64,000 nt of DNA from Eutrophocola sp964629325 (GCA_964629325.1 CAZVSC010000010.1:1-64000); one strand, 5' to 3'; counted from the stretch's first letter, positions 8,303 through 16,569 are shown. The notes: generated by a model not told the origin, from the sequence alone. Numbers and translations: made by a program.

Positions 8303-9058
8303 ATGCGTGGATTACTGACCCTTCTGACCCTGTCTGCACTGTCCACCACTCTGTTTGCCCAGGGCATTCAGCAGGACGTGCAGAGCGCCATGGCCAGCGG
8401 TATCCGCACGACTGAAGACAGGGCTCGAGACCAGTACCGCAAACCTGACGAGGTCCTGGCTTTCTTTGGCCTGGAAGATGACATGCGGGTCATCGAGATC
8501 TGGCCGTTTGGCGGTTGGTATACCAAGATCCTGGGGCCTGTATTGCGTGACAATGGCATGCTCTATACCACCCAGCCGGATCTCGGATCCTACAGCGATG
8601 CCCTGGAACCTACCCTGCGGCTTCCCGGTATGGATCGTGTCGTCAAACTGGATTACAACAGCCGCGCCAGGACTTCCGACAGGGACATGTGGATCGGGCC
8701 GGGTGGTGACTGGAGCATCGAGCCCGTGGACATGGTGCTGACCTTCCAGAACTACCACAACATGAACTATGACGACCGCATGGCGCTTAACGAAACGATC
8801 TACAACGCCCTGAAACCCGGCGGCATTTACGGCATTGTTGATCATACCCGCCGCCACAACGAGCCCGGTGCCCGTTTCAACGGCCGTCGTGTCGATCCCG
8901 TTCTCGCCATCAAGGAAATCCAGGACTCCGGATTTATATTCGAGGACTATTCTGACCTGCTGTACATGCCCGATGACCAGTTGTCATTGGAAGTGGGACA
9001 ACCAGAGGTCAGCGGCAAATCGGATCGTTTCGTGTTGAAGTTTCGCAGGCCGGAGTAA
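8303..9058 (+). CDS. Exported class I SAM-methyltransferase-like protein
   Basis: 251 residues. A signal peptide (residues 1-19, LLTLSALSTTLFA then Q) precedes a Rossmann-like methyltransferase fold. The motif I region reads VIEIWPFGGWYTKIL in place of the common VLDxGxGxG, and VDMVLTFQNYHNM and LKPGGIYGIVDH are strands 4 and 5. This matches the family of predicted exported methyltransferases (COG4798 type), whose substrate is unknown. AAGGAGAG precedes the ATG. SAM is not known to be available in the periplasm, so either export is not what happens or the fold has another job. Confidence 0.85.
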   Translation: MRGLLTLLTLSALSTTLFAQGIQQDVQSAMASGIRTTEDRARDQYRKPDEVLAFFGLEDDMRVIEIWPFGGWYTKILGPVLRDNGMLYTTQPDLGSYSDALEPTLRLPGMDRVVKLDYNSRARTSDRDMWIGPGGDWSIEPVDMVLTFQNYHNMNYDDRMALNETIYNALKPGGIYGIVDHTRRHNEPGARFNGRRVDPVLAIKEIQDSGFIFEDYSDLLYMPDDQLSLEVGQPEVSGKSDRFVLKFRRPE

Positions 9059-9094
9059 CTGCCGTGGCCAAGGTGAAAAGCGTGACGCGGCGCA

Positions 9095-9120
9095 GGCAAG
9101 GCTATGTATACAGCCTTGCC
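9095..9120. terminator. Palindrome between convergent genes
   Basis: GGCAAGGCT pairs perfectly with AGCCTTGCC around ATGTATAC, which is itself nearly palindromic. It sits in the 81-base gap between the methyltransferase-like gene and the convergent cyclase gene, so it may terminate both transcripts. There is no strong T-run. Confidence 0.55.
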
Positions 9121-9139
9121 AACAACAGCATGTGCTGGC

Positions 9140-11521
9140 CTATTTAGACGTCAGTATCCAGATACCGTCCCAAAGCCCTGGGTCGACATTGGCAATCAGG
9201 TGGTCGCAGCGTTCGATATAGAGCTGGGCACACTTGTCCTGCGGATTGAGCGCCAGGGCCTTTTCGAACAAGATCCTGCCCTTTTCCCAACTGCCGTTCT
9301 GGTAGCATTCCATGCCGTCCCTGAAAACACCCAGTGCCTCGATCATGTTCGGGAAGCTTTCCTCGGTGTGATAGTCGAGCAGTTCGTAAACTCCGACAGG
9401 TTCTGTCTTGCCCTTGACCACCACGTTGTCCACCTTGCGGTGACGATAGCTGCTTTTCAGGCCGTCCAAACAGCTCTGGCTGATGAGGATGTGCGCACCG
9501 TACTGCTTGGTGGCGCTTTCCAGGCGCGCGGCGAGATTCACCCCATCACCAATGACGGTGTAATCCATGCGCTTGGGTGATCCGATGTTGCCTGACACCA
9601 CGTGCCCGGTGTTCAGGCCGATACCGATATCGATGGGCTCCCTGCCTGTACGTTCAAGCATTTTGTTGAATCCGCGCAGCTCAGTCATCATGCGGATGGC
9701 CGCTTTCACGGCCCGGTCGGGGTCATCGTCATGGGGAAACGGTGTGCCGAAGATAGCCATGATGGCGTCACCGATGAACTTGTCGAGCATGCCGCCCTCA
9801 TCCGTAACAACGTCCACCATCAGGGTGAAGTAATCGTTAAGCAATTCGACGATGCCCTGGGCACCCAGGGCTTCGCTGAGCGTAGTGAAACTGCGAATGT
9901 CGGAAAACAGCACGGTAGCCACCGAGTCTGTACCACCCAGCAGTTCCCCGCCGTCGCCCATCAGTTTGTCGGCCAGGCCAGGATCCATATAGCGTGACAT
10001 GGTGGACTTCATGCGTACTTCCGAGCTGATGTCCTCGAGCAGGATCATCGTACCGAGCTTTTCATTATCCTTGCCTTTCAGCGGCAGCACCGTGGTATTG
10101 ACCGACACGGGTTCGCGGCGGCAGTCGAGGGTGGCGTCCAGCATGATTTCCACTTCCTGCGATTCTTCCACCTCGATGATCTTGTCCACGATCCACTGGT
10201 TCGCCGGCCCAAAAAACGCGCCGGCGTCCTGGCCGACAATATCCGCTTCCCGGCTTTGCAGAATTCGCTGGCCCGCCTTGTTGCAGGTGACAATCTGGCG
10301 GTCGTTGTCCAGAGTCACGACACCGTTGGACATACTTTCCAGCATGCTTTCGTTGTAATTCTTCATCTGCTGGACGTGCTGGAACAAACTGGCGTTTTCC
10401 AGGCCGATGGCGATCTGTGACGTGAATGCCGTCAGGCGCTGCTCGTCCTCGTCGGTGAACGGCCCGCCCCGCTTGTTCAGCACCTGGGTGACGCCGATGA
10501 TCTTGCCGTCCTTGTTCCTGACCGGGGAGCACAGCATGGAACGGGTGAAATATCCGGTTTGCTTGTCCACGGCCGGGTTGAAGCGCAGGTCCGCATAGGC
10601 ATAGGGAATATTGACGGACTGTCCAGACGTAAATACGTTGCCGGCGATACCGGCACTGTTGGGAAAGCGCAGCTCTGTCGCGCCAAGGCCCTGGCCAATC
10701 TGTGTGTAGAGCTCATTGGCGCGTTCATCATTGAGGAACAGGGTCGACCGGTCGGCATTGAGCATCTTGGTGATGGCCGACATGATCATCTGCAGCAGCG
10801 GGCCAAGGTTTATTTCAGAGGACACGTCCGAAACCACCCGCAGGAATTCCGCTTCCTGCTTGCGCAGTGCGTTCATGCGCTCCACGTACATGGTGCCCTG
10901 CAGGACGATGGCGACCTGGGTGTTGATCGCCTCGACCAGCATCAGGTCATCGTTGGTGAACCCGCCCTTGCGCTTGTTCAGGGTTTGCGCGACACCGATG
11001 ACTTCACCGCGCACGGTGCGCACTGGCACACAGAGAATATTACGCGTGGTAAAACCACTCTTCTGGTCGATACTCTGGTTGAAGCGCGGATCCTCGTAGG
11101 CATCCTTGACTATCTGGGCCGTGCCGTTCGTGAATACCCAGCCGGCGATGCCGGTATTGTTGAGGAAACGTATTTCGCGTTCCACGCCACCCAGAGCGAT
11201 ACGCGAATAGAGCTCTTCAGTCTGGGGATCGTTGAGGAACAGGCTGCCGCGCTCGGATTCAGTAACGCGCGTCACCTCTTCCACGATCACCTGCAGCTGG
11301 TGATCTAGATTGTCCGCCTTGGCGACTTTCTGTGAAATATCGAGAACCAGCTGGGCAACGTTCTTCAGGGGGCTTTGCGGGCTTTTTTCCCCTGCCTTTT
11401 TCGCGGCCGGCTTGCTTGCCGACTTTTTCGCCGCCCGCTTAGGTGCTTTTCCAGGCAGATTCCGCGCCGTTTTACTGGCGGGCTTGCTGGCGGTTTTTTC
11501 TTCCATCACACGCTTAGGCAT
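9140..11521 (-). CDS. Class III adenylate cyclase with tandem GAF and PAS sensor domains
   Basis: 793 residues from this start. Order: a Lys/Ala-rich basic tail (~1-50); two GAF domains (~55-210 and ~235-385) with parallel GGFTNDDL and GGPFTDEDE elements and both NKR motifs of cyclic-nucleotide-binding GAFs; a PAS domain (~395-510); a class III cyclase domain (~535-710); and a TPR-like end. The cyclase has LFSDIRSFTTLSE and DKFIGDAIMAIFG (two metal aspartates and a substrate lysine) and the transition-state motif VIGDGVNLAARLE, so it should be active. The layout resembles cyanobacterial CyaB-type cyclases. The chosen ATG overlaps the stop of the preceding gene (ATGCCTAA) behind GGAGAG. Confidence 0.9.
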   Translation of the reverse strand: MPKRVMEEKTASKPASKTARNLPGKAPKRAAKKSASKPAAKKAGEKSPQSPLKNVAQLVLDISQKVAKADNLDHQLQVIVEEVTRVTESERGSLFLNDPQTEELYSRIALGGVEREIRFLNNTGIAGWVFTNGTAQIVKDAYEDPRFNQSIDQKSGFTTRNILCVPVRTVRGEVIGVAQTLNKRKGGFTNDDLMLVEAINTQVAIVLQGTMYVERMNALRKQEAEFLRVVSDVSSEINLGPLLQMIMSAITKMLNADRSTLFLNDERANELYTQIGQGLGATELRFPNSAGIAGNVFTSGQSVNIPYAYADLRFNPAVDKQTGYFTRSMLCSPVRNKDGKIIGVTQVLNKRGGPFTDEDEQRLTAFTSQIAIGLENASLFQHVQQMKNYNESMLESMSNGVVTLDNDRQIVTCNKAGQRILQSREADIVGQDAGAFFGPANQWIVDKIIEVEESQEVEIMLDATLDCRREPVSVNTTVLPLKGKDNEKLGTMILLEDISSEVRMKSTMSRYMDPGLADKLMGDGGELLGGTDSVATVLFSDIRSFTTLSEALGAQGIVELLNDYFTLMVDVVTDEGGMLDKFIGDAIMAIFGTPFPHDDDPDRAVKAAIRMMTELRGFNKMLERTGREPIDIGIGLNTGHVVSGNIGSPKRMDYTVIGDGVNLAARLESATKQYGAHILISQSCLDGLKSSYRHRKVDNVVVKGKTEPVGVYELLDYHTEESFPNMIEALGVFRDGMECYQNGSWEKGRILFEKALALNPQDKCAQLYIERCDHLIANVDPGLWDGIWILTSK

Positions 11522-12188
11522 TGGCGCTCTCCAGTCGTGCTCGCAACTGCGTGATGGTTTCACGCAATTCTGCGTTTTCCAGGTCGCTCAGGCGCTTAAC
11601 GTCACGCAGGGATTCATCATAATTCATCCGGTTGAGCTCGAGCTCTTCACGCAGTGTGGCGATGGTCTGCTCCAGTTGCACATGCTGACTGCGCGATTCG
11701 GCCCGCTCTCGCTGCAGTTGGTTTTCCCCGTCCATCCGTGTCTGTTCAAGCTGCTCCCGCAGAACTTTCGAGGTGTTCGATAACTGGCTCACTTCCGAGC
11801 TCCATAGCGCCTTGTTCTGCTGCAGCTCATCTTCGCGTGCAAACTGATGACTTTCCATTTCACTGCGCTGGGTCTGGATGGTTTCCCTGAGTTGGGCAAT
11901 TTCGGCAGCCGCTTCGTTGCGGGCCTTCTGCACGGCCTGGTCCTTTTCCAGCAGCAGGTTGTCGATTTCCTGGCGCAGGCTCCGGGCGACGGTTTTCAGC
12001 TGGGCGATTTCCTTGCTGGCTTCTCGAACAGCCTCGGCGATGCGCTGCTCTGTATCCATGTGCAGGGTATCCAGCTCCTGGCGCAGTACGGTGATGGTAC
12101 TTTTCAGGTGCCGGTTCTCTTTCTCCATCTCCCGGTTGTAATGTTCAGGATGCTCGGAGGAATGTGTTTTATCGCCTTGTTTTTTCAT
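11514..12188 (-). CDS. Coiled-coil protein coupled to the adenylate cyclase
   Basis: 224 residues, almost wholly predicted coiled coil (residues ~18-222), with repeated segments such as IAQLRETIQTQRSEME and LEQTIATLREELELNR that recur with a period of roughly 38-42 residues. There are no signal or membrane segments. The stop codon overlaps the cyclase start, so the two proteins are probably made together and may interact. No named family is recognised; a scaffold or signalling partner is inferred. Confidence 0.7.
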   Translation of the reverse strand: MKKQGDKTHSSEHPEHYNREMEKENRHLKSTITVLRQELDTLHMDTEQRIAEAVREASKEIAQLKTVARSLRQEIDNLLLEKDQAVQKARNEAAAEIAQLRETIQTQRSEMESHQFAREDELQQNKALWSSEVSQLSNTSKVLREQLEQTRMDGENQLQRERAESRSQHVQLEQTIATLREELELNRMNYDESLRDVKRLSDLENAELRETITQLRARLESANA

Positions 12189-12256
12189 GAATTTCTGAAT
12201 TCAGAGCAACAGGGCGAGATATGATAAACGTTATTCGGGGGTTGTGCCACAGGGTT

Positions 12257-12284
12257 TGCCCCCGCGCCGTTGGGCGCAGGGGCA
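12257..12284 (-). terminator. Hairpin behind the amidohydrolase gene
   Basis: TGCCCCCGCGCC pairs with GGCGCAGGGGCA with one mismatch around GTTG. It lies 19 bases past the amidohydrolase stop and upstream of the coiled-coil gene. No T-run follows, so its strength is uncertain. Confidence 0.5.
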
Positions 12285-12302
12285 CGCCCTGATTGCCTGG
12301 CC

Positions 12303-13943
12303 TTAGTCCGCGTCCGCCAGGCCCGAATAGGGACCGCTGGCATGTGCTATGCGCCCGCCGACCAGTGTAAGCACCGGCTGCATGGTTTTAATTGCCTCGG
12401 CATCGATATCGAGAAAATCCTTGTCCAGGACAACCAGATCGGCCAGCCTGCCTGTTTCCAGCGACCCCAGATCATCCTCCTCGCCCAGGAACCAGGCGTT
12501 GGATGCCGTATACAGCCGCAGGGCGTCGATTCGCCCGATCTGCTCACCGGGAATGATGACCTCGCCGCCTGCATTCTTGCCGGTCACCATGTAGTAGATC
12601 GACAGCCAGGGATTGAGCGGCCCGACAACGCCGGAATCGGTGCCGGCGCCCATACGGATACCGCTTTCCAGCAGGGTCCTGAAGGGTGGTCCCGGGTTCC
12701 AGGCAACAGAGCCGTTGCGCAGGTAATCGTGGTCCTGGACGCGGACATTCACGCCGATGGCTTTCAGCCGGGCGATCTGGTCCGGGGTGATTTCGAAAAT
12801 ATGCTCCAGGCTCCAGCGCAGGTCCGCCAGGGGAATGCGCTCGGCAACCCGCTCCATGATGGCAAGGTAACGTTCGATCTCGTCTTCCCGGATGGTGTGC
12901 TGGGACAGCGGCCAGCCCGCCCTGGCGACGTTCAGGTACGCTTCGAAAACCTCATCATCATTCGCTTCGTCGGCAATGACCCGCTCGCCCACCCCGACAG
13001 TCTTGTACCAGCCGTCGCCCATACCATAGGTCGCATTGAGCACCCGCGCACTGACCGAACGCAGGTCATCCTGGGACAGGATATCGCGGTGATCGTACTG
13101 CAGGCGGATGCGCAGAGGCAGCAGGCCGTCACGCCAGATGGCATCGAGCACGGTCAGGTTGGGGCGGTCATCGATATCCAGGTGGGCGCCGAGGAAATCG
13201 CAGCAGCCCTGGTCAACCACCGTTGTCAGGCCCAGGCCGGTGGCATAGTCCATGTATTCGAAAAAGCGGTTGCGCATGCGTGCATCGGTACGTGTTCTCA
13301 GGACATAGCGCAAGCCGGTGCCGTCATTCGACACGATGCCATCCGCCGACACCGGTATACCCTCGCTCTCGAGTACACGACGTGCCGCTGCGTTCACCAT
13401 GCCTTCGCGCAGGTAGCCGGCCTGAATCCATACAGGATGATCGGGTACAGCTGACGTGAGCTCGGCGTAGGTCGGAAAACGCCTTTCAGCAAACTGCAAT
13501 GGCGTGATACCGCCGATGGAGGCTATCCACTCACCGGGTTCGGCACGGCCGGCCGCTTCCGCCAGGGCTCCTTGCAGCGAGGCGATATCGGTGGCGCTTT
13601 CCAGGCCTGTGACGAAGGGGCCCGGTGCTTGCGCAGTCCTGACAAAATGGGTGTGGGAATCGATGAGACCTGGAATGACAGTGCGCCCTGCAAGATCGAT
13701 GACATCCACGCAGGCTTCATCCGCTGACTCCATGCCGCCGACGGCAATGATGCGATCACCGCGAATGCGCAGGCTGCTGGCGGTGCTGTCACTGGCATCC
13801 ATCGTCAGGATGGTGCCGTTGGTGAGAAGGATGTCGGGAGAGCCGATGCAACTCTCGGCTGCTGATGCTGGTTTGGAAAAAGAAGTAATAATTAGAACAA
13901 AATAACAGATGAAAAATCTGGCTGTATTTTTGATGGCTGGCAT
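12303..13943 (-). CDS. Exported amidohydrolase (YtcJ-like)
   Basis: About 546 residues. Signal peptide to about residue 28 (SFSKPASAAES). The amidohydrolase beta-strand start TNGTILTMD leads to the metal motif GLIDSHTHF. Later motifs are LRWSLEHIF, the VRVQDHDYL region and MGAGTDSGVV (metal aspartate region), and the end ETGRLADLVVLDKD is typical of the family. It should hydrolyse an amide or related C-N bond; the substrate is unknown. The ATG at 13943 is chosen because GAGGAGGG lies just before it, although an upstream in-frame start exists at 13964. Confidence 0.88.
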   Translation of the reverse strand: MPAIKNTARFFICYFVLIITSFSKPASAAESCIGSPDILLTNGTILTMDASDSTASSLRIRGDRIIAVGGMESADEACVDVIDLAGRTVIPGLIDSHTHFVRTAQAPGPFVTGLESATDIASLQGALAEAAGRAEPGEWIASIGGITPLQFAERRFPTYAELTSAVPDHPVWIQAGYLREGMVNAAARRVLESEGIPVSADGIVSNDGTGLRYVLRTRTDARMRNRFFEYMDYATGLGLTTVVDQGCCDFLGAHLDIDDRPNLTVLDAIWRDGLLPLRIRLQYDHRDILSQDDLRSVSARVLNATYGMGDGWYKTVGVGERVIADEANDDEVFEAYLNVARAGWPLSQHTIREDEIERYLAIMERVAERIPLADLRWSLEHIFEITPDQIARLKAIGVNVRVQDHDYLRNGSVAWNPGPPFRTLLESGIRMGAGTDSGVVGPLNPWLSIYYMVTGKNAGGEVIIPGEQIGRIDALRLYTASNAWFLGEEDDLGSLETGRLADLVVLDKDFLDIDAEAIKTMQPVLTLVGGRIAHASGPYSGLADAD

Positions 13944-14009
13944 GATTCCCTCCTCAGGTTTCAAGGCAAGGATAAAGGGGGAATTTTTTGGCGTCTAGGG
14001 ATGAAACCA

Positions 14010-14239
14010 GGAGGGCTTCGCCCTCCTTCGGAAGGATTGACGCGCTTGGAAAGCGCGCGTCTGCCGTACCGGCCACTGGCCGTGGCCGAACTGGTGATTC
14101 GGAATTTGGCTCAGCCAAATTCCTCACCCGCAAGGGGCGCCCTTGTAAAACGGGCGTCTGCGCTGCTGACGCAGCTTTCGAACCAAAGGTTCGAATCTGA
14201 CCTCCGAGTGCGCCGCCCAAAAATGAAAAAACCCGCCAT
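14010..14239. repeat. Hairpin-rich direct repeat, copy 1
   Basis: A 230-bp unit repeated at 14269-14498 (period 259 bp) with nearly identical sequence. It is a chain of stems: GGAGGG/CCCTCC, GACGCGC/GCGCGCGTC, GAATTTGGCT/GCCAAATTC, TTCGAACC/GGTTCGAA, and a final AAACCCG element that here pairs imperfectly with CGGGTTT beyond the unit. Near its end it carries on the plus strand a piece resembling the 3' end of tRNA-Arg (TCCGAGTGCGCC). Open frames across it have no support as proteins. Confidence 0.9.
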
Positions 14240-14268
14240 GTAAACTGCCGGGTTTGTCCGCACCGCCG

Positions 14269-14498
14269 GGAGGGCTTCGCCCTCCTTCGGAAGGATTGAC
14301 GCGCTTGGAAAGCGCGCGTCTGCCGTACCGGCCACTGGCCGTGGCCGAACTGGTGATTCGGAATTTGGCTCAGCCAAATTCCTCACCCGCAAGGGGCGCC
14401 CTTGTAAAACGGGCGTCTGCGCTGCTGACGCAGCTTTCGAACCAAAGGTTCGAATCTGACCTCCGAGTGCGCCGCCCAAAAATGAAAAAACCCGCCAT
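14269..14498. repeat. Hairpin-rich direct repeat, copy 2
   Basis: Second copy of the 230-bp unit. A 29-bp spacer separates it from copy 1. Its last element, AAAACCCGCC, pairs with GGCGGGTTTT at 14500-14511 to form a strong stem that can terminate the leftward tRNA-Arg transcript. It lies directly downstream of the tRNA 3' end, so both copies would be read if transcription passes the stem. Confidence 0.9.
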
Positions 14499-14543
14499 AA
14501 AGGCGGGTTTTGTCATTTTGGCGCACTCGGAAGGATTCGAACC
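14447..14543. repeat. Inverted repeat joining the repeat unit to the tRNA-Arg 3' half
   Basis: GGTTCGAATC (14447-14456) and TCCGAGTGCGCC (14462-14473) on the left pair with GGCGCACTCGGA (14520-14531) and GATTCGAACC (14534-14543) inside the tRNA. The terminator stem lies between them. The left arm is therefore a degenerate, inverted copy of the T-arm and acceptor end of tRNA-Arg. Confidence 0.85.
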
Positions 14544-14595
14544 TTCGACCGCTCGGTTCGTAGCCGAGTACTCTATCCAGCTGAGCTACGAGTGC
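14519..14595 (-). tRNA. tRNA-Arg (anticodon ACG)
   Basis: 77 nt including an encoded CCA. The acceptor stem is GCACTCG/CGAGTGC, the D-arm is AGCTCAGCTGGATAGAGTA-like, the anticodon stem CTCGG/CCGAG encloses loop CTACGAA (ACG, presumably read after A34-to-inosine editing), and the T-arm contains GGTTCGAATCC. It reads CGU, CGC and CGA codons. Confidence 0.97.
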
Positions 14596-14693
14596 TGCTT
14601 TCTTTCGTCGGATATCGCCGCTTCGCGGCTTCTTCCGACCTACACCCAGATCACGTATTTAGCGGGTCGTCGGTGGGTGTTTTGAAGGGGCGC

Positions 14694-14722
14694 ATTGTCC
14701 GGTATTTGCCCCTTCAAGTCAA
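14694..14722 (-). promoter_or_regulatory. Promoter of tRNA-Arg
   Basis: On the minus strand, TTGACT (14717-14722) is separated by 17 bases from GACAAT (14694-14699). Transcription would start about 90 bases before the mature tRNA. The leader contains a hairpin (GAAGCCGCGAAGCGGCG) next to the tRNA 5' end. Confidence 0.65.
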
Positions 14723-14763
14723 TTTCAGCGTCCTGATTTTCCTCACTTTTCCAGCCATACCGG

Positions 14764-14769
14764 TATAAT
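14764..14769 (+). promoter_or_regulatory. -10 element for the ModF-like gene
   Basis: A perfect TATAAT lies 44 bases before the ATG of the ABC ATPase gene. The -35 region is weak. A transcript start near 14776 is expected. Confidence 0.45.
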
Positions 14770-14812
14770 AGCCCGCCTTTGCCAATGGTCGGAAAATCAG
14801 TGACTTAACCCC

Positions 14813-16192
14813 ATGCTTCTGCAGGACATCCGCACAGACCAGCTCCGCCTGGACCGCCTCGAGATTCGCCCCGGCGAATGCTGGGCCGTGCTCGCCCGCA
14901 ACGGCTCCGGCAAGCAGATGCTCACAGGTGTCATCACAGGCGCTACCCTGCTCAAGCACGGCTCGGTCAGCCACGACTTTACCAATATCGGGGTCCTGTC
15001 CTTCGAGTCCCAGCAGGCCCTCTATGAGGCAGAACTGAAGCTGGATGACAGCGACTTCATGGATCGCCTCGATGAAGGCACCACAGTACGTGAACTCCTG
15101 GGCCTGGATGGCGGTATTCCCGACGCCCTGGCCTTCCTGGGCCTGGACAAGATTCTCGACCGCGGCTATCGCCTCCTCAGCAGCGGCGAAGGCCGCAAGG
15201 CCCTGCTGGCGCGCATCATCCTGCAGGAACCCGACTTCCTGATCCTCGATGAACCCTACGACAGCCTTGACCTGCAGACGCGGGCGGAACTGCAAACCTT
15301 CTTTGCCGGCTTGCTGGCCGAGGCAAAAATGCAGCTGCTGTTCCTCTTCAACAAGGCCGATGAGCTCAGCGACTGGCACACCCATGTCGCCGTCATCGAA
15401 CAGGGATCACTGGTGGTCCAGGGTGAAAAGGCTGGCGTGATGGCCGATCCCGCCGTCACCGCCCTGCTCGACTTCGATCCCGCCACCCTGCCTGCCTGGC
15501 CGGCCGACCTGCCCCGTCGCGAACCGGGCGATCCTCTGGTACACCTGAAAAGGGGCAGCGTGTGTTACGGGGAAACCCAGATATTCAGCGATGTCGGCCT
15601 GATGGTGAACCAGGGTGACCATACCCTGCTCACCGGCGCCAACGGCTCCGGAAAATCCACGCTGCTCAGCCTCATCACGGGTGATCATCCCCAATGCTAT
15701 GGCAACGACCTCACCGTTCTCGGTTACAGGCGCGGCAGCGGGGAAAGCATCTGGGATGTCAAGAAACAGATCGGGATCGTGTCGCCGGGCCTTCACCGTG
15801 ATCACCGGGTGCCGGGGTCAGCCCTGCATATCGCGCTCAGCGGCTTTTTCGACAGTATCGGCCTGTACGATACGCCTACGGCGGAACAAATCGCCCATGC
15901 CAGGCAGTGGCTGGCCCTGGTCGGCATGGCCGACCGGGCGCAAGTGCCGTTCAAGCAACTCAGTTACGGGGAGCAGCGCCTGGTACTGGTGGCGCGGGCG
16001 CTGGTCAAGCAGCCAGCCCTGCTGATTCTCGACGAACCCACGCAGGGTCTGGATGATGTGAATCGCCACCGGGTGATGTACTTCCTGGAACACCTGAGCA
16101 GCCAGCACCGCACCACGATCATCATGGCCAGCCATCGGCTCGACGAACGGCTGCCCCTGTTCCGGCATCATCTGGACCTGGATACCCTGTAA
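14813..16192 (+). CDS. modF: Dual ATP-binding protein, ModF-like ABC ATPase
   Basis: 459 residues with two ABC nucleotide-binding domains in tandem and no membrane part. Domain 1 (~1-215) has a degenerate Walker A (ARNGSGKQ, with the usual Ser/Thr replaced by Gln), signature LSSGEGRK and Walker B FLILDEPYDSLD. Domain 2 (~235-459) has an intact GANGSGKST, signature LSYGEQRL and Walker B LLILDEPTQGLD followed by a switch histidine (ASHRLDE). The pattern matches ModF, an ATPase linked to molybdate genes in Escherichia coli whose exact role is unclear. No molybdate transporter genes are adjacent here, so the symbol is by similarity. Confidence 0.75.
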   Translation: MLLQDIRTDQLRLDRLEIRPGECWAVLARNGSGKQMLTGVITGATLLKHGSVSHDFTNIGVLSFESQQALYEAELKLDDSDFMDRLDEGTTVRELLGLDGGIPDALAFLGLDKILDRGYRLLSSGEGRKALLARIILQEPDFLILDEPYDSLDLQTRAELQTFFAGLLAEAKMQLLFLFNKADELSDWHTHVAVIEQGSLVVQGEKAGVMADPAVTALLDFDPATLPAWPADLPRREPGDPLVHLKRGSVCYGETQIFSDVGLMVNQGDHTLLTGANGSGKSTLLSLITGDHPQCYGNDLTVLGYRRGSGESIWDVKKQIGIVSPGLHRDHRVPGSALHIALSGFFDSIGLYDTPTAEQIAHARQWLALVGMADRAQVPFKQLSYGEQRLVLVARALVKQPALLILDEPTQGLDDVNRHRVMYFLEHLSSQHRTTIIMASHRLDERLPLFRHHLDLDTL

Positions 16193-16197
16193 TAAGG

Positions 16198-16557
16198 TCA
16201 GTACTTTTCTTCGGGAATATCCCGGGGCACCTCGTAAGCGGACGAGCACAGCAGGTCTGACTGGAAGATGATGCCGTGATGCGGCTCGCCGATCTCGGCA
16301 ACGTCATAGATATACTTGAATATCTCGTCGGCCTTTTCCGCCGGCACCACCACGGTCAGCAATTCCTTTTCTGTCTGCTCGCCAATACCCCGTCTTGAGA
16401 TCGGATTGTACCTGCCGGCACCACGGGCCATGTTGATGTTGCCCGTATTGATGCCATGATCCTTGCGCAGCCCGATGAGCACCTTGCGGCCGGCACCCTT
16501 GGGCATGATGCTTGTAATGAGTTTCTGCCGGCCCAGCTTGACGTTATCCAGAGACAT
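16198..16557 (-). CDS. P-II-like signalling protein (second of a pair)
   Basis: 119 residues. A P-II (GlnB/GlnK) ferredoxin-like fold is suggested by the N-terminal strand KLITSIMPKGAGRKVLIGL and a T-loop-like segment MARGAGRYNPISRRGIGEQ ending in the strand KELLTVVVPAEKADEIFKYI. A tyrosine is present in the loop. P-II proteins sense ATP/ADP and 2-oxoglutarate and bind transporters or enzymes. It lies 12 bases after the other P-II-like gene, both downstream of the DUF1538 membrane protein, so that protein is the likely partner. Confidence 0.8.
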   Translation of the reverse strand: MSLDNVKLGRQKLITSIMPKGAGRKVLIGLRKDHGINTGNINMARGAGRYNPISRRGIGEQTEKELLTVVVPAEKADEIFKYIYDVAEIGEPHHGIIFQSDLLCSSAYEVPRDIPEEKY

Positions 16558-16569
16558 GCGCGTCGCTCC

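Noticed and set aside
12270..13454. 394-codon rightward open frame opposite the amidohydrolase
   Set aside because: Antisense shadow without motifs or ribosome site.
14010..14498. CRISPR or integron-like array
   Set aside because: Only two long units with no short regular repeats, spacers or cas genes, and no integrase nearby.
14111..14685. Protein-like frames across the hairpin repeats
   Set aside because: They follow the repeated stems, occur on both strands and one reads through the tRNA; no independent sign of translation.
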